DNA of 64,000 nucleotides, taken from the NCBI GenBank assembly GCA_047967505.1, contig CM106538.1. One strand, given 5' to 3'. Below the pieces are notes generated by a model that saw only the letters and a program-made list of their open reading frames with translations, made no database searches and was not told where the DNA came from. Below are positions 1-13,300 of this stretch, piece after piece. Origin of the DNA: Dipteris shenzhenensis. Its lineage: Eukaryota > Polypodiophyta > Polypodiopsida > Gleicheniales. Every line of letters begins with the position of its first letter. Position 1 is the first letter of the stretch. A program made the translations under genes and the position numbers.

Positions 1-75
1 ATGTAAGAGGTGCTTACTTAAGGACCTCACCTTTCTTCATTCCATAAGCAAGAATTCTCAGTTTGTGTTCACTCC

Positions 76-620
76 ATGCTTTCCTTTCAGTTTACCAACA
101 TCTTTGTTTCAACAACTTATGAATTTGAGTTTATGCAACGTCTTATTTCTATCAATACCTGCCCTATCATTTTACATAAGCTTAGCCAAGTTAGGCGTTT
201 TATAGATGATTTATTTGTACTAGATGTTCCTAACTTTCAAGACTTATGTACAAAGACACTTGTGCTTTTGGAGAAGGAATCTATCCTCGTGACTCTTGTG
301 AACTGAACCGTACTTCAAGGGGGGATTCTTGTGTTTTCTTAGATCTTAGACTTTCTCAATCTACCATAGGATTAGAGGTTAATATGTAACAACCTGAATA
401 TAGTGGTTTACGCATTATAAAAATGCCTCACATTGACTCAAACATTTTTGATTTGGCAAAATATGGAGTCATTTTTTCCCAATTTCATAGATTTTCCCGC
501 CTTTGTACAACTAAGGAGTCTTTTATTACTCAATTTAGTAATTTGATCACTTTACTATTACACAAGAGGTATAATCCAAGGAAAATAATGAAAAAAGTAT
601 GCACAATCTTAGATATGAAG
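76..620 (+). pseudogene. Penelope-like reverse transcriptase remnant
   Basis: A reading frame from 76 carries the polymerase motif RRFIDDLF (FIDD at 199-210), which matches the Y/FxDD catalytic box of reverse transcriptases. After a frameshift near 270-285 the match continues in another frame with an IYPRDSC stretch and a CVFLDL segment. It then passes a TAA at 387-389 and goes on from 423 with PHIDSNI, KYGVIFSQFHRFSRLC and a GYNPRK-like end. This order (YIDD, then PH-SNI, then SQ-RF-R-C) is that of Penelope-like and related non-LTR reverse transcriptases, not of copia. No GIY-YIG domain is seen. It is broken by at least one frameshift and one stop. It probably lies in RAD1 intron 1 or just upstream of the gene. 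Assignment to Penelope-like elements rather than another RT class is an inference from motif order. Confidence 0.6.
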
Positions 621-835
621 TCTTTTATCTTTGGTGTATCGGCCTTAGTAATGTTTAGAATGATTGAACATAAGCTGAAAACAAAAAGCAGGGAGCTGAA
701 TAGTGTGTTTTTCTTTTAGTTTCAAAAGAGAGTTTGATTGAGTATGCTTGTGCTTTCTAAGTTAGGACTGCAATTTTGCCTCTTTGTAGGAAGCGATACG
801 TAAGTGTAAAGGGTCCTTTTAGCTTTTTATGTTGT

Positions 836-840
<5 letters not shown>

Positions 841-872
<32 letters not shown>
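841..872. repeat. (AG)n microsatellite
   Basis: About 16 uninterrupted AG units lie between the RT remnant and the first visible RAD1 exon. The sequence around it (721-1360) is T-rich and shows no gene. Confidence 0.95.
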
Positions 873-874
<2 letters not shown>

Positions 875-1360
875 TTTATTCCAGTTTTTTGAAAGATTTT
901 GTTTTTTGTTGCTTGACTTGCTTGTTTAGTCACCTTCTTCCTTTCTTGTTTTCTCTCTTTTGTTTATTTGACGTACTTTAGTAAGCACTGGGTTTGTCCA
1001 AGAGACTCCGCGGGTCTTTAGAAACCTAGTATAGCTGCTTATGCTTGGGCACTGATGACGACATAAGTGTTGCTTTGCTTGCTAAGTATGTCTTCCTTTT
1101 GTTTCTCATAAAAGTTTTTTGTTTACCTCTTTTTTCTTCTCTTTCATTTTCCCTTTTATTTTCTGTGTAGATTTTTGGTCTTTAGAACAACAAAAATTCT
1201 AAATTTGTATGATTGGACTTATTCTAGTCTTACAAAGGTATATAAAAGATTATAGTATCATTATTTGTAATCTTTTCTTTTCTTCTGTTTTCTGATTTAG
1301 CTGGCAGAAATAAAATGTATTGCGTTCCTTATGAAGTGAAGCTCTGATATATGGTGACAG

Positions 1361-4300
1361 GATGCAATATGCGAGTTGTCAGAGCATGGAATGGTGATAA
1401 TGGTCGAGGAATGGGCATGCTTTCAAGCACGAGTTTACTTTCGGAAAGAGGTAATGCAGGGCTTTGTCTGTGAGTGAGCCTGAAACACACAAACACTTCT
1501 TAAGAGACAAGAAAGAGAGACACATAAGCTTAGGAAATAAGGATCTACGGTATTTGGAATGCATTGAAAGTTTTGACGTGAAGTAGTAGCTCAACTGTAG
1601 CTAATCGCTGGAGCTGATTGATGCATGTAGTGTGACTCTGACATTTTAGGCAAAGAAGAAATTTAGTTTTATCAGGGTATCTATTTGAGGCTCGTTGTTT
1701 GCATGTGCATTGTGCAGCTCTTCCGTACATACGAGTATCGAGCTGAGGTGCGGCCAAGATTTGGAGTCAGTTTGGGCTTACTGGTTGACAGTTTAAGTAC
1801 GTTCACTTCTTCTACTGGAACAACGGCTCTTGAGATACGGTACCCGGGTTCTGACATGCAACTCCTTTTGAAGTACATCTCATTCCTTCACTTTGTTTCA
1901 AAATTTAAGTAATTGGAGGTCTTGGATTGCAAATATACTGATTTCTTGAACGTCTTGAGCAAATAATATACTTCATTGTTTGATTGGAAAGGCCAAGCAG
2001 TGGCTTGTGATAGCATAGTGCATGTTATTGGAAATTTAATGTTTCCTCGCGTAATTGTCTAACTTTTTTTCGCCAGTTATTGATGGTATCCTTAAAATTG
2101 CTATTGGTATTGACTGCCTACTTTGGTACTTATTCATGTTCTACAAATACAGCTCCATGGATTGCAGGAATTATCCCTAAACTATTTATATCATGCATTC
2201 TATCTGGGAAGTGGAATATGATTTTGTGTAAGTTGCCACTTACCAATCGAGTTGAAGTTTTCTGTTTGTTTGTCCCCTGGTTGTTGGTCACTGCTGCATT
2301 GTGGCACGCCTTAAAGATATTCAGCAGTTTTATTGTGTCTGCCTGCTCATACAACCTTCCAGGAAAGTAATGATCCATGTTATATGTTCCAGCTTTATAA
2401 TTTGTACACTAGATCTCATTCATTTTGTCTAGGGCTCATGCCACCCTGTTCTTTGCTCCCAGCCACACCCTATCCTATTCGAGCTTGTTCAGTGCTGAGC
2501 TTCTTGCCCCCCCACTTTCCCTTTTTTCCTCTCTTTTTCGCCTGGCCCTACTCGCTCGGCATGGACTTCCTTGCCTGTCATGCTCGTACTCAGGGGGCTT
2601 TTTCCTTGCCAATCGGCCCTGGGCTGCCGAAATGGAGGACATACTGCCACTCCTTTCAATCATTGGATTACAGAAGGATTCTTTTGAAGGGGGCGACATC
2701 AAGTTCATGAGGCAGATTCTGCAGCAGTGACGCTGCTAGGTTGAGCTTCATTTCGCTTGTTTGGCTGGAGGTTCCCTTTTTCTACCGCATCATATTAGAA
2801 TGGTGGCTGATCCACGTGTCAGCCCCCATACGAGGACATAGGTACAGTGAATCTAGGATAGGGTTGGAGGTTACCTGGGAATTATCCTTACTGTACGGAC
2901 TGCTGTGTGGAATTCTGGTAGAGCACAAGACTTTGAAGCAGTGTTTGTAGATGCTGTAGCAAGTGCTGCAGATTCTGTACAGGATGCAGACTGTAGACTA
3001 AGGTGGGTAGGTAGGCCAGTGCTGTAGGATTGCAGCACCAATACATGCACCTATTTATAGGTGTGACTAGCAACAACAGGTTAGAAAACCGGTCGGTAGC
3101 AAGTTAGTGGACTTACTGCTGTTGGGCGGGCCAGATGTTAGAAATGACCCAACAGAGGGTACGCACAGCGGAAGATTGATAGTAATGTCCACATAGTGTG
3201 CGTGTGGGATGTGGAGTCACAAACTTCTTAAACTTGTGCATAAAATAGATGTGCAGACTTATCAATAGACAATGAACCAGCCAGATAGAGAAACCACCAA
3301 AATAATATATTTCCGTCCAAAACTATGGACACAATACAAAAGAGATAGATCCAAAGTCCTACCAATGGTGTGGTCCTCTGATCTTACCACAAGGTACTTC
3401 TCCTATCTGCTGGCTATCTCTAGACTCGAGCCTGCGTGCTCCACCTCGAGCGTCTGTAGACTTTCCGTCTAGTGTTTCTTCTCCACCTTACTGCCTGTGA
3501 ATCAGCCTAGGTGGGCAGCCCTTGCCAAGCTTTGTCTGCAGCACAGAGGTCCCCTTGGTCCTCCTGAATGTAGGCCCCAAGATAGCTGTTCCACTGCTCC
3601 AACCTGCTTGTGAATGGCTGCTCCAGAAGACATGATGATCACAACACCTTGCTGCCCTAGAAGACAGCCAAGGTCCAGCCTCTAGGGAACTCAGTCTGCA
3701 GCTCACCTTCCACTCTCCTTCACCCCCAGTGTGAGGCCCAAGGGAGTGGCTTCTGGCTGCTCCTGTCTGCTCTTGAACTTGCTGGAGAGTTGGATGATTT
3801 ATGAGGCCCAAGGCCTCTCCTTTTATAGGGCACAAGGCCCTTTCAAATGGACCGACCAGCCAGCCCTGACTAGGCCGACTGGACTGACCTGGTTGGCTGG
3901 CCCAACTGACCTGGTTGGCTCAGCCCAACCAGCCCCATTAGGGCCCTTTTGCTGGCCCCTTCCAGTGCAGGGTCCAGCCCATTGGTCCCGCCCTTCTGCA
4001 GGCCCTTTTCCAGGCCCTTCTGCAGGTCACAATCCTGCCCACAAGGCACGCCTCTGCTCCTGCTATGCTGCGCCATGTGCCAGCTCTGCTTGCAGGTCGT
4101 GTCCCTGCCTGTAGACACCCGCCATGCTGCTGTATAGGGGCCGTACCTGTCCGTACAGGTCCTGGCCTGTCCTGCCACCTTTTGTGCCTCTGCCAGGCTC
4201 TTGTGCTGCCCCGCCACCTGCTGTACACTGCCCTGCAGCAGTCTGTACTGATCCGTACAGTGGTGCCATGTCCAGGTATGTCTTGGGCAGTGCTGCCCCA

Positions 4301-7300
4301 CATGACAACCTTGCTGCTGTCCATGTGGCAGCCATCTCTTCTCTCTTGGCTGTGAGGTGCTGCCCATGTGGCAGCCCCCTCCCTTTTATTTCCTCTAGGC
4401 ACGCTGCCCACATGGCATCCAAACAGATGCCCATGTGGCAACTCTTGCCCTAGGTCTCCCTCCCCCATGCTCTCCTCATATGGGGGCTTATAGATGGGGA
4501 GGTGACCATTCCAACACCAGACACTGACTAGGTCGGCCTGATCTGTTTGGTGGATCTTGCTGACCAAGTTGGGCTAGTGAGGACAGATGATTGTCAATGT
4601 AAAGGGGGCAGAGCAGCCCCTATTTTGCATCCCACTAAAGCGTTTCCTTTAAGACACACATGAGCTGAATAGGGTGCCTTCCTTCGCATATCTATACCTC
4701 AAATTTGATCAGTTTTCCTTGTATTTTGCCCAGCACTTTGTCATAGCCTATAGGAATGGAGTGCTTGGACTATAGATTCTCAGAGACGCTTCAGTCATTT
4801 CTCTTGGATCACCTCCTGACATGTATGAAACCATGGTAGGGGAGTGAGAGAGAGAGGGAATGATCTCATGATGATGCAAGATGGTGGTGAATGTAGGCTC
4901 AAGGAAGTGGAAGGAGGTACAAATGTGGAGCAGAACGCTAAAAGCCGTCACATCAATGTACAAAGTACAAAATAAAGGGGAACCTTAGGACAGTGTTGTA
5001 GTGGTACCACTAGTACTAGGTGTCATAAGACACTAAAAGTACTAGGTGACCTAAGTGCCAATAAATAAAGCTACATGGTAGACACCAGGGCCCAGTGGGC
5101 ATCAATACGATCGGGAGATGATGGCCTGCAAACCCCCCTCCATGGTATGGGCTGAAGCATTCTGGAAACGTCTCAGAATACTTGGTATTTTCTGGTTATG
5201 GTGGCACATGTTCTTCCCGGGGGATATAGCCACCTATGAATGTACAAGGTACCCAGATCATGTAACAAAGGGAACCAAGTGTAAAGCCTGTCGAAAGACT
5301 TCAAACTTGGGACGAGAAAGTGCCTTGGTAAACATATATGCTATGTTGTCCTCTGTGGGAAGGTAGGACAACTCTCTGTCTCTTGCTGACAACCGCTCTC
5401 GAACATAATGATAGTGAACCTCAATGTGCTTGGTACGCGCATGAAACACTGGATTACGTGCAATAGCCAAAGCACTCTGGCTATTAGTGTAGACCATAGT
5501 GGAGGATGTCTGGCGGATACCAAGATCTGCAAGTAACTGTCGAAGCCAGACACTCTACTGTAGCGGTGAAGGCTGCCCTGTACTCAACCTCACAAGTGGA
5601 TGTGGCAACTGTTGGTTGCTTCTTGCTGAGCCAAGAGATACATGAACTGCCAAGCAAAAAACAGTTGCCGGTATGTGACACTCTGGTGTCGGAACAACCT
5701 GCCCAGTCACTATCTGTGTAAGCATGCATGGTAAGTGAACCCTGATCACCATAGAAGAGGGCTAAATCCTGAGTGCCTTTGAGATATCTAAAGACTCTCT
5801 TCACTGCCTGCCAATTGTGTGAACTGGGCATGTGCATGAACCTGCTGAGCTGGGATACTGTATACTGCAAGTCAGGTCTAGTGTGGCACAAGTAAATGAG
5901 ACATCTAATAGCTTGTTGGTAAAGAGTGATATCACATGGTGGGCTCCCATCATGAGTTGAAAATTTGAAGCCAGGGTCCACTGGAGTAGAGATTGGCTTG
6001 CAATCCTCAAATTGAAAACAATCAAGGAGCTGTCCAATATACTTGGACTGTGACATCATAATACCCCCCTCAACATGAGCAAACTGAATGCCCAAATAGT
6101 AGTGCAGCTGTCCCATGTTTGACATTTCAAAAGCTTGCTGCAAATCAGCCTTGAAGGCTGCAATATGCTGAGTATTAGGGCCAGTGATCAGCATGTCATC
6201 CACATATAAAATCAGCATGTCATCCACATATAAAATCAGCACTAAAAAATCAGATCCACTCCCATGGACATAAGGAGTGGGCTCTGTTGGGCTATTCTGA
6301 AAACCGAGGGATAGTAAGTGTGCATGAATTTTAGCATACCATGCCCTGGGGGCCTGCTTCAAACCATAAAGGGCTTTTCTCAGCCGGCATACCTTGTTTT
6401 TAGAGCCAACAACCTCAAAGCCAGGAGGTTGTGTCACAGAAACTTCTTCCTGGAGATCCCCATGAAGAAAGGCAGTCTTGATGTCAAGCTGGTGCACTTG
6501 CCAATGGTGATGGGCTGCAATGGCAATGACACATTGATAGTAGTAATCCTGGAAGTGGGAGCAAAGGTCTCCTCAAAGTCAATGCCTTGTTGTTGGGCAT
6601 ACCCTTTTGCAACAAGACGGGTTTTATGTCGATCTATGCTGCCATCAGATTTCCTTTTTAATTTATAGACCCACCGGGTACCAATGGCATGCTTGCCAAG
6701 AGGTAGATCTACTAATTTCCATGTGTCTTTTTGGCAATAGATTTTAGCTCAGCTCTCATTGCATCCATCCACTCTTTGTTGTCAAAAGCATCTTTATGGC
6801 ATAAAGGCTCTTCATTGCAAGCTGTATCAAGGAGTGCAAAATCAAGAAAGTGACCATGCATGTGTCTATTCCCTGATCTTGTCCGGGCAGCAAGAGGTTG
6901 ATCTTGTTTCCTGTCCCTCAATATGTCAAGAAGCCATCTGGGGACTTGCCTTTGCTGTTTATTGACAGCTCTTTCTTCAATCATTGCATCATGAATATTG
7001 GGATCATTTTGTGCTGGAAGAGGAAACTGCAAATCAGCATGGGTTGCTGGCTGATCATTGCTTGTTGGAGGGCTTGCAAGAGGCTCATGTTGCTGGTCAA
7101 AGTCCCCCCCTGAGGGAAGAAGAGGTAACCAAGAGTCAAATGCATCAAACATGTCAACTTCTGGGTTAGCTTTGCAGTCCACAAGAGGAGAAGCTGAATG
7201 GTCAGCAAAGATTACATCTCTACTAACAATAATATTCCCAGTATTTGGTTGGTACAACCGATACCCTCTGCTCTCTTGGCTGTAACCAATAAATATGCAT

Positions 7301-10300
7301 TTGATTGCCTTATCATCAAGCTTATGTCTCAGCTGAGATGGTACATGTACATATGCAAGAGACCCAATGTGTGAAAGTGAAGGCTTCCTATCTTTCCATG
7401 CTTCATAAGGTGTAACAGTCCTCATTGCCCTTGTAGGTGATCTATTCAGCACATAGTTGGCACACATCACTACATCAAGCTAAAATTTATTGGGCAAGGA
7501 CTTGGCCTTAAGCATGCTTCTGGCCATCTCCATAGTGGACCTGTTCTTTCTTTCAGGAACATGATTGTGCTGAGGAGTGTAAGGAGTAGTGCATGAGTGA
7601 ACAATGCCGCATGAAGACAACAATGCATCAAACTCCTTTGACATATACTCTCCCCCCCTATTTGTGTTGAGAGTGACAAGCTTGCATCCTGATTCATTCT
7701 CAACCATATTCAGCCACCTCTGAAAGCATGAGAACACTTCAGATTTGGCTTTTAAAACATATACCCATCAATATCTTGTGAAGTCATCAATTAGAGTCGT
7801 GAAATATTTGTACCTTCCAATGGCATTTGTCCTCATTGGGTCACAGACATCAATGTGCACTAGCTGCAATTTCCTTTGTGAGAATTTTGGACAATCTTTT
7901 TGAAAGGAAACCGATGCATCTTACCTAAAAGACAACCCTCACACACATGTTTGGAAATTGTGTGAGTTTGAGGTACATCATTTGCCATGCCCTGTGAATG
8001 TAACTTGGCAAGAGCTCTATAATTTAGGTGACCCATTCTCTCATGCCAAAGATGAGTTTCAGCAAGCTATGAATCTGAAATAGCAAATGCTTCAACAGAA
8101 AGTGCAGCTGAGTGATAATCAAGGTGATAAAGCCCCTTTTTCAAAGTGCCAGTGAGAACTATGGCATTGTCATCACCAAGATCATATACTAGGCATCTGT
8201 ATCCATCAAATATCACTTTGAAACCTAAAGTGGCAATTGCTGACATTGAAATCAAGTTAACTTCAATTCCAGGCACAAGGAGAACATTTGTCAAAGTGAT
8301 AGGATGGCTTGAAATGGATGTGAGCTGCACATCTCCGATTCCTTTTACAGCATAGGAAGCATTATTAGCACATGTGACAGTCCCCCCTCGAGGTGCATTA
8401 GCCAAGGAATGAAACAACTGTTTGCAAGAGGTTATGTGCTTGGAAGCACCACTATCAAAATACCAAGACTGAGCATCATCAGCAAAAAAGAATGCATCAA
8501 CTTTGGAGGGATCAAAAGAGCAATGGACAGGCCATGCCCAATCATCCTGGAGAGCATGTGCATGTGAGGCATCTGCTGGCTCATGGAATTCAATTGCATG
8601 TGAGGCATTTACTGTCAATCCTGCTTTCTTCTTCTCTGAAGTACTGCGCTTCCTGCATTCTGAAATTTCATGCCCTGGCTAGCGACAATAGTTGCATCTT
8701 TTCTTCTTGGACTTATCTGCTGTATTTTGAGATACATTGGAGGAATTGCCACTGTTAGGCACATATTTAGGCTTGCCCATAGGCTTGGAAGCCTTGCCTT
8801 TTCCTTTCTGCTGTGAAGCAAATGCATGATAAGGAACAGTAGCTTGCCTATTAGCACGACTTTGCTCTTCCTGCAAAAGCAAAGTGACTAATTGATCAAA
8901 TGAGTAGTGATCAGGATTTCCATTGGCTACAAGTTAAGGGTTGTAGCAAACCCTTGATATGTGTTTGGCAGTCCATTCAATGTAGTGCTAACAAGCTGAG
9001 AATTAGGCACTACTTCATCAATATTTGCAAGTTGCTCCATGAGGTCCTTGACCTTTGTTAAATATGTATCCATTGAGTCACTTTCCTGCATGCTGAGTTC
9101 TTGCAATTTGTCTTCTCAAATATGCAACCCGTGCCTCATTGCGAACCTGATAAAGAGAAGCTAGCTTATCCCAAGCATCCTTTGCTGTCCTGCATGACCG
9201 GATGTGTGGAATAATGATTCTCCTGCATGATAAGGCAATACATGAGTGTGCATTTGCATCTCCAGAGTCCCATCTGATCTGATCTTGAGTAGGAGTAGTA
9301 GTGACATGAGTACTAGAGGAAGAAGAGTCAGGAAGATTCCCCCCCTGGAGGAGTGCGAGTAGTAGGGGCAGCCACTTGAGCATTGGCTGGCCTCAAATCA
9401 ATACGTGAAACAATATTCCAAAAGTTTCTTGCAACTAGAATATGCTTCATAAGGTAGGACCACATAGGATAGTTGGTGCCATCCAACTTATCATCCTCAC
9501 GGAGAGCGCCAAACAAATCATTGTTGTGGCCAGCCATTGTAAATAGCACAAGTAAAGTGCACTGACCAAGTGATGCAAAACTAGCCTCAAGGCTTTCAAT
9601 TGCAAATGTGACCAAATGAGAGCTGAATCAAAGGAAGATCACTAAGGCAAAAGCCCCACAATCTGAAAGGGCAAAATGGCAAAAAAGAGGGCAAATGTGG
9701 AAAAGCCCCAAATTAAGCTACAACTTTGCAAATGTGACTAAATGTCTTGCAATTTCTTGTCAATTTCACTAAAAACTGCCAATTTCAGATTAAAGCAGGT
9801 AAATGTCACTGCTATTTGAGAAAATGTGACAAAATAACCTGCAGATCTGAGAATATCCTGCAATCTGACTGCACTGTCTTGCAAAAATGCCAAAATAGAC
9901 CAATCTGACTGCTAGAGATAGCAAATGTCAGATTCTCTCACTCAAATTGAGAGAAAAAGTACCTGCAAATCTGCCAAAGGCCTTGTCCTTTGCAAAATTG
10001 AAGCTCAATTTAAAAAGTCCTAATTTCTAAAGGGCAAAGTGTAGCAAAAGAAGCCAAATTAAGGAAAAGGTCCCAAAAATTGCTGCAAATTGGCAATCTG
10101 ACATCAAAGCACTCAAAAGCCCCAATTTTGGAGATAAAATTGAGCCAACAAATGGCAAGTACTGCAAAAGCCCAAAAAATGTGTCCGAAGGAGCAAATGT
10201 CACTGCAAAACGTGCAAATGTGACACAAGAGCCCCAAATTTCAACTATCCTTGATAATATAACTGCAAACCTGCAAATCTAAGCCAATGGAATGCAAAGG

Positions 10301-13300
10301 TGAACGAAGAATTTCGCAAGTTGTACATCGCTACGCAAGCTGTGCGGATGAACGCCCAAATCTGACGCAAGTTGAACGAAAACTGGTGCAGGCTTGTAAG
10401 GAAGATTAGCGCAGGGTTGTATGGAAGATTGACGCAGGGCTGTATGGAAGATTTGCAGGAATCGTACAAATGTTCTCATAGTTGGCGATGCAAAACGTAG
10501 ATCATGGACGAAGCCTCCATGGAGCTGTGCAAGGGTGGGCAAGCAGAGGAGGGGAAGAAGCACCAGGAGCAAGAAGCTGCTCTGATACCATTGTAGGCTC
10601 AGGGAAGTGGAGGGAGGTACAAACGTGGAGCAGAACGCTGAAAGCCGTCACATCAACCTTGTGAAATGAAAGTACAAAGTACAAAATAAAGGAGAACCCT
10701 AGGACAGTGTCTAGTGGTACCACTAGTACTAGGTGTCATAAGACACTAAAAGTACTAGGTGACATAAGTGCCAATAACTAAAGCTACATGGCACATACCA
10801 GGGCCCAGAGGGCATCAATACGACCAGTAGATGATGGCCTACAGTGAAAGGTGGAGACATATGGAGGCAAAAATACTTAGTTGATATCAAAGTACAAGAG
10901 TTACCTCCTTTTGTAGACAAAAATAGCCTTTTCTTCCACACATACCATATGGATGATGTCAGTGAGATGATGTCACACAATCATATCAAATCTAATCTAC
11001 TCCCAAAGGTCAAGTATCCTTTCAAACTCTAAAGGGACAAACCCAAACCCCTTTCACACTTGCACTCAAACTGGAGACCTAGTTCTAACACTTCACTATG
11101 AAATACCCAACAAACCCCCCTTTGGAGCAAAGGTGGTGAGTTCAGAATGCAAAAGAAGCAACTAGTCTCCAATTCCATCTCATCAGTGCAGAGAGGCGTC
11201 TTATGCATGTGTACCTCCCGAGCCATGCATTCCCCTCAATTAGCTTATGACGGAAGCTAAGATTATTAAGCCAAGTACAAGCATACAATAACAGTTGACA
11301 AGTACAGACATTTGCACGAACAACTCGGATGGGAATGATATTATGGTTCAGACATTGAAAGCAGTAGCTGCCAACTATAAGTGGCCCAACTATAAGTAGT
11401 TTGTTTCTCTCAATGGAGACTTGGAAGATGAAGTCTATGTGGAGCAGCCGCAACAATTTCAGACTAAGAGAACCATGTGACAAAATATGAAGAGGGGAGA
11501 GGAGAAGAGTGGAGATGAGGAGAGAGGGCACAACTAGAGAGCACACCACAAATGACTAACTGTACACTAGATTTAGTTGAAAAAATAGAATATATACAAA
11601 CCTTTTTAGGGTTAGGGTTAGGGGATCTAACCCTTTCCTTTATAGCACTCTATAAGGTTAGTGCTATGCACATATGATCACGTGATGGTGCTATGCACAC
11701 ATGATCACATGATGTTGAGCGTGAACTCTCAACACCTTCCCTCAAGATCAACATCATGAAGTAGGCCTTCCCTCAAGACGATGATTCTGGGGAATCGAAG
11801 AAGGACTGAGCATTATATTCCATCACACACTTTAATGGGAATGTCCTTCCTCTGCGTCAAACCAAGAGCTAATCGGTGTTTCTCGAATAGCTCTTTACCG
11901 AGTGGTTTGGTAAAGATGTTTGCAACATTTTCTTTGCTATCACAATGCTGCAGTGTGATGTCACCAAGTAACACTCTTTCTCTGATGAAGTGCTCTCTGA
12001 CATCAATGTGCTTTGTTAGAGTGATATATTGGATTTTTGGCCAATGCTTGAGCCGATTGATTATCATAGTATATTGTTGTTGGCTTTGACTCATCAAAGT
12101 AATCTGTTTCTGACAATAGTCTTCTGAGCCATATAACCTCACATGCACCTATAGTGAGTGCTCTATATTCTGCTTCAGTCGAAGACAAAGAAACAGTTGG
12201 TTGTTTGTTTGACAACCATGATATAGCACCGTGACCAAGGAAAAATGCATATCCTTGTGTCGATCTCCTGGTCTCATGATCTCCAGCATAGTCACTGTCA
12301 CAGTATCCATGCAACCGTGGATGACTTCCTTTGTATTCTATCCCAAACTGTCTTGTATCTCTGATGTATCTCAAGACTCTTTTGGCTGCATTCCAATGAG
12401 ACTGTTTTGGATTTGCCATAAACTGTGCTAGTGAGCTTACTGCATAACAAATATGTGGCTGTGTGATTGTCAGATATATAAGAGATCCAATGAGTTGCCT
12501 GTAGTATCTGTCATTGACTGTAGGCTTTTTTGAATCTTTAGTAAGTTTCAAACTCTGTTCCATGGGAGTGGTTGCAATCTTGCAATCTGCCATATGAAAC
12601 TTCTTCAGGAGACTGTCAACATACTTGAGCTGACTCATGAATGTGCTATCTGAATCTCTCCAGAACTCAATTCCAAGACAATAGTGCATAAGTCCAAGAT
12701 CTTTCATGTCGAACGCTGCAGATAAGTCTTGTTTCAATTTTCTGATGAAGCTATCCTTGCTTCCTGTCACAATCAGATCATCTACGTACAAAAGTGTAAT
12801 AGTAATGTCTTCCCCTTGAACTTTGTAGTAGAGAGTATGATCTGCATTGGATTTCATGTATCCCAGATCAGCAAAATACTTGTCAATTCTGCTGTACCAA
12901 CTTCTGGGTGCTTGTTTTAAGCGGTAGAGACTTTTCTTGAGATGGCAAACCTTATTCTCCTTTCCTGGTTCAACATAACCTCTGGTTGTTGCATGTAGAC
13001 TTCCTCGTCTAGACAACCATTGAGAAATGCATTCTTGACATTAAGCTGATACACATTCCATTTGCTAAGTGTCGCTAGTGATATCAAGAATCGTATGGAA
13101 TCCATCTTTGCTACTGGAGCATAAGTCTCATCATAGTCTTGACCATATTGTTGTGCAAATCCTTTTGCAACTAATCTGGCTTTATATCTCTGAATACTGC
13201 CATCTGGATTGTACTTCACTTTGTATACCCATTTGTTTGCTATGGCCTTATTTCCTAGTGGAAGGTCGCACAATTCCCAAGTATTATTCTTATACAAAGC

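Larger units (their letters stand above)
4892..10843 (-). mobile_element. Copia-1, Ty1/copia LTR retrotransposon (decayed)
   Basis: This is a complete element of 5,952 bp on the minus strand with LTRs at both ends, an initiator-Met primer site and a polypurine tract. It is flanked by a perfect GTGAA duplication (4887-4891, 10844-10848). Gene order read from the right is gag, zinc knuckle, protease, integrase, reverse transcriptase, RNase H, which is the copia order. Every gene is broken. The two LTRs differ by scattered substitutions plus a roughly 14-bp indel, so it is clearly older than Copia-2. About 1 kb of non-coding leader (9616-10578), rich in repeated GCAAATGT words, separates gag from the 5' LTR. 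Confidence 0.93.

Noticed and set aside
770-783. Possible last codons of RAD1 exon 1 before a GTAAGT at 783
   Set aside because: A short frame ends in KRY at a donor-like GTAAGT, but a stop lies only 13 codons upstream and the expected conserved N-terminal RAD1 residues are absent. The exon is more likely off-window.
3870-4567. Several overlapping ORFs of 120-209 residues on both strands
   Set aside because: They lie inside the GC-rich solo LTR, overlap each other in opposite frames and show no domain.
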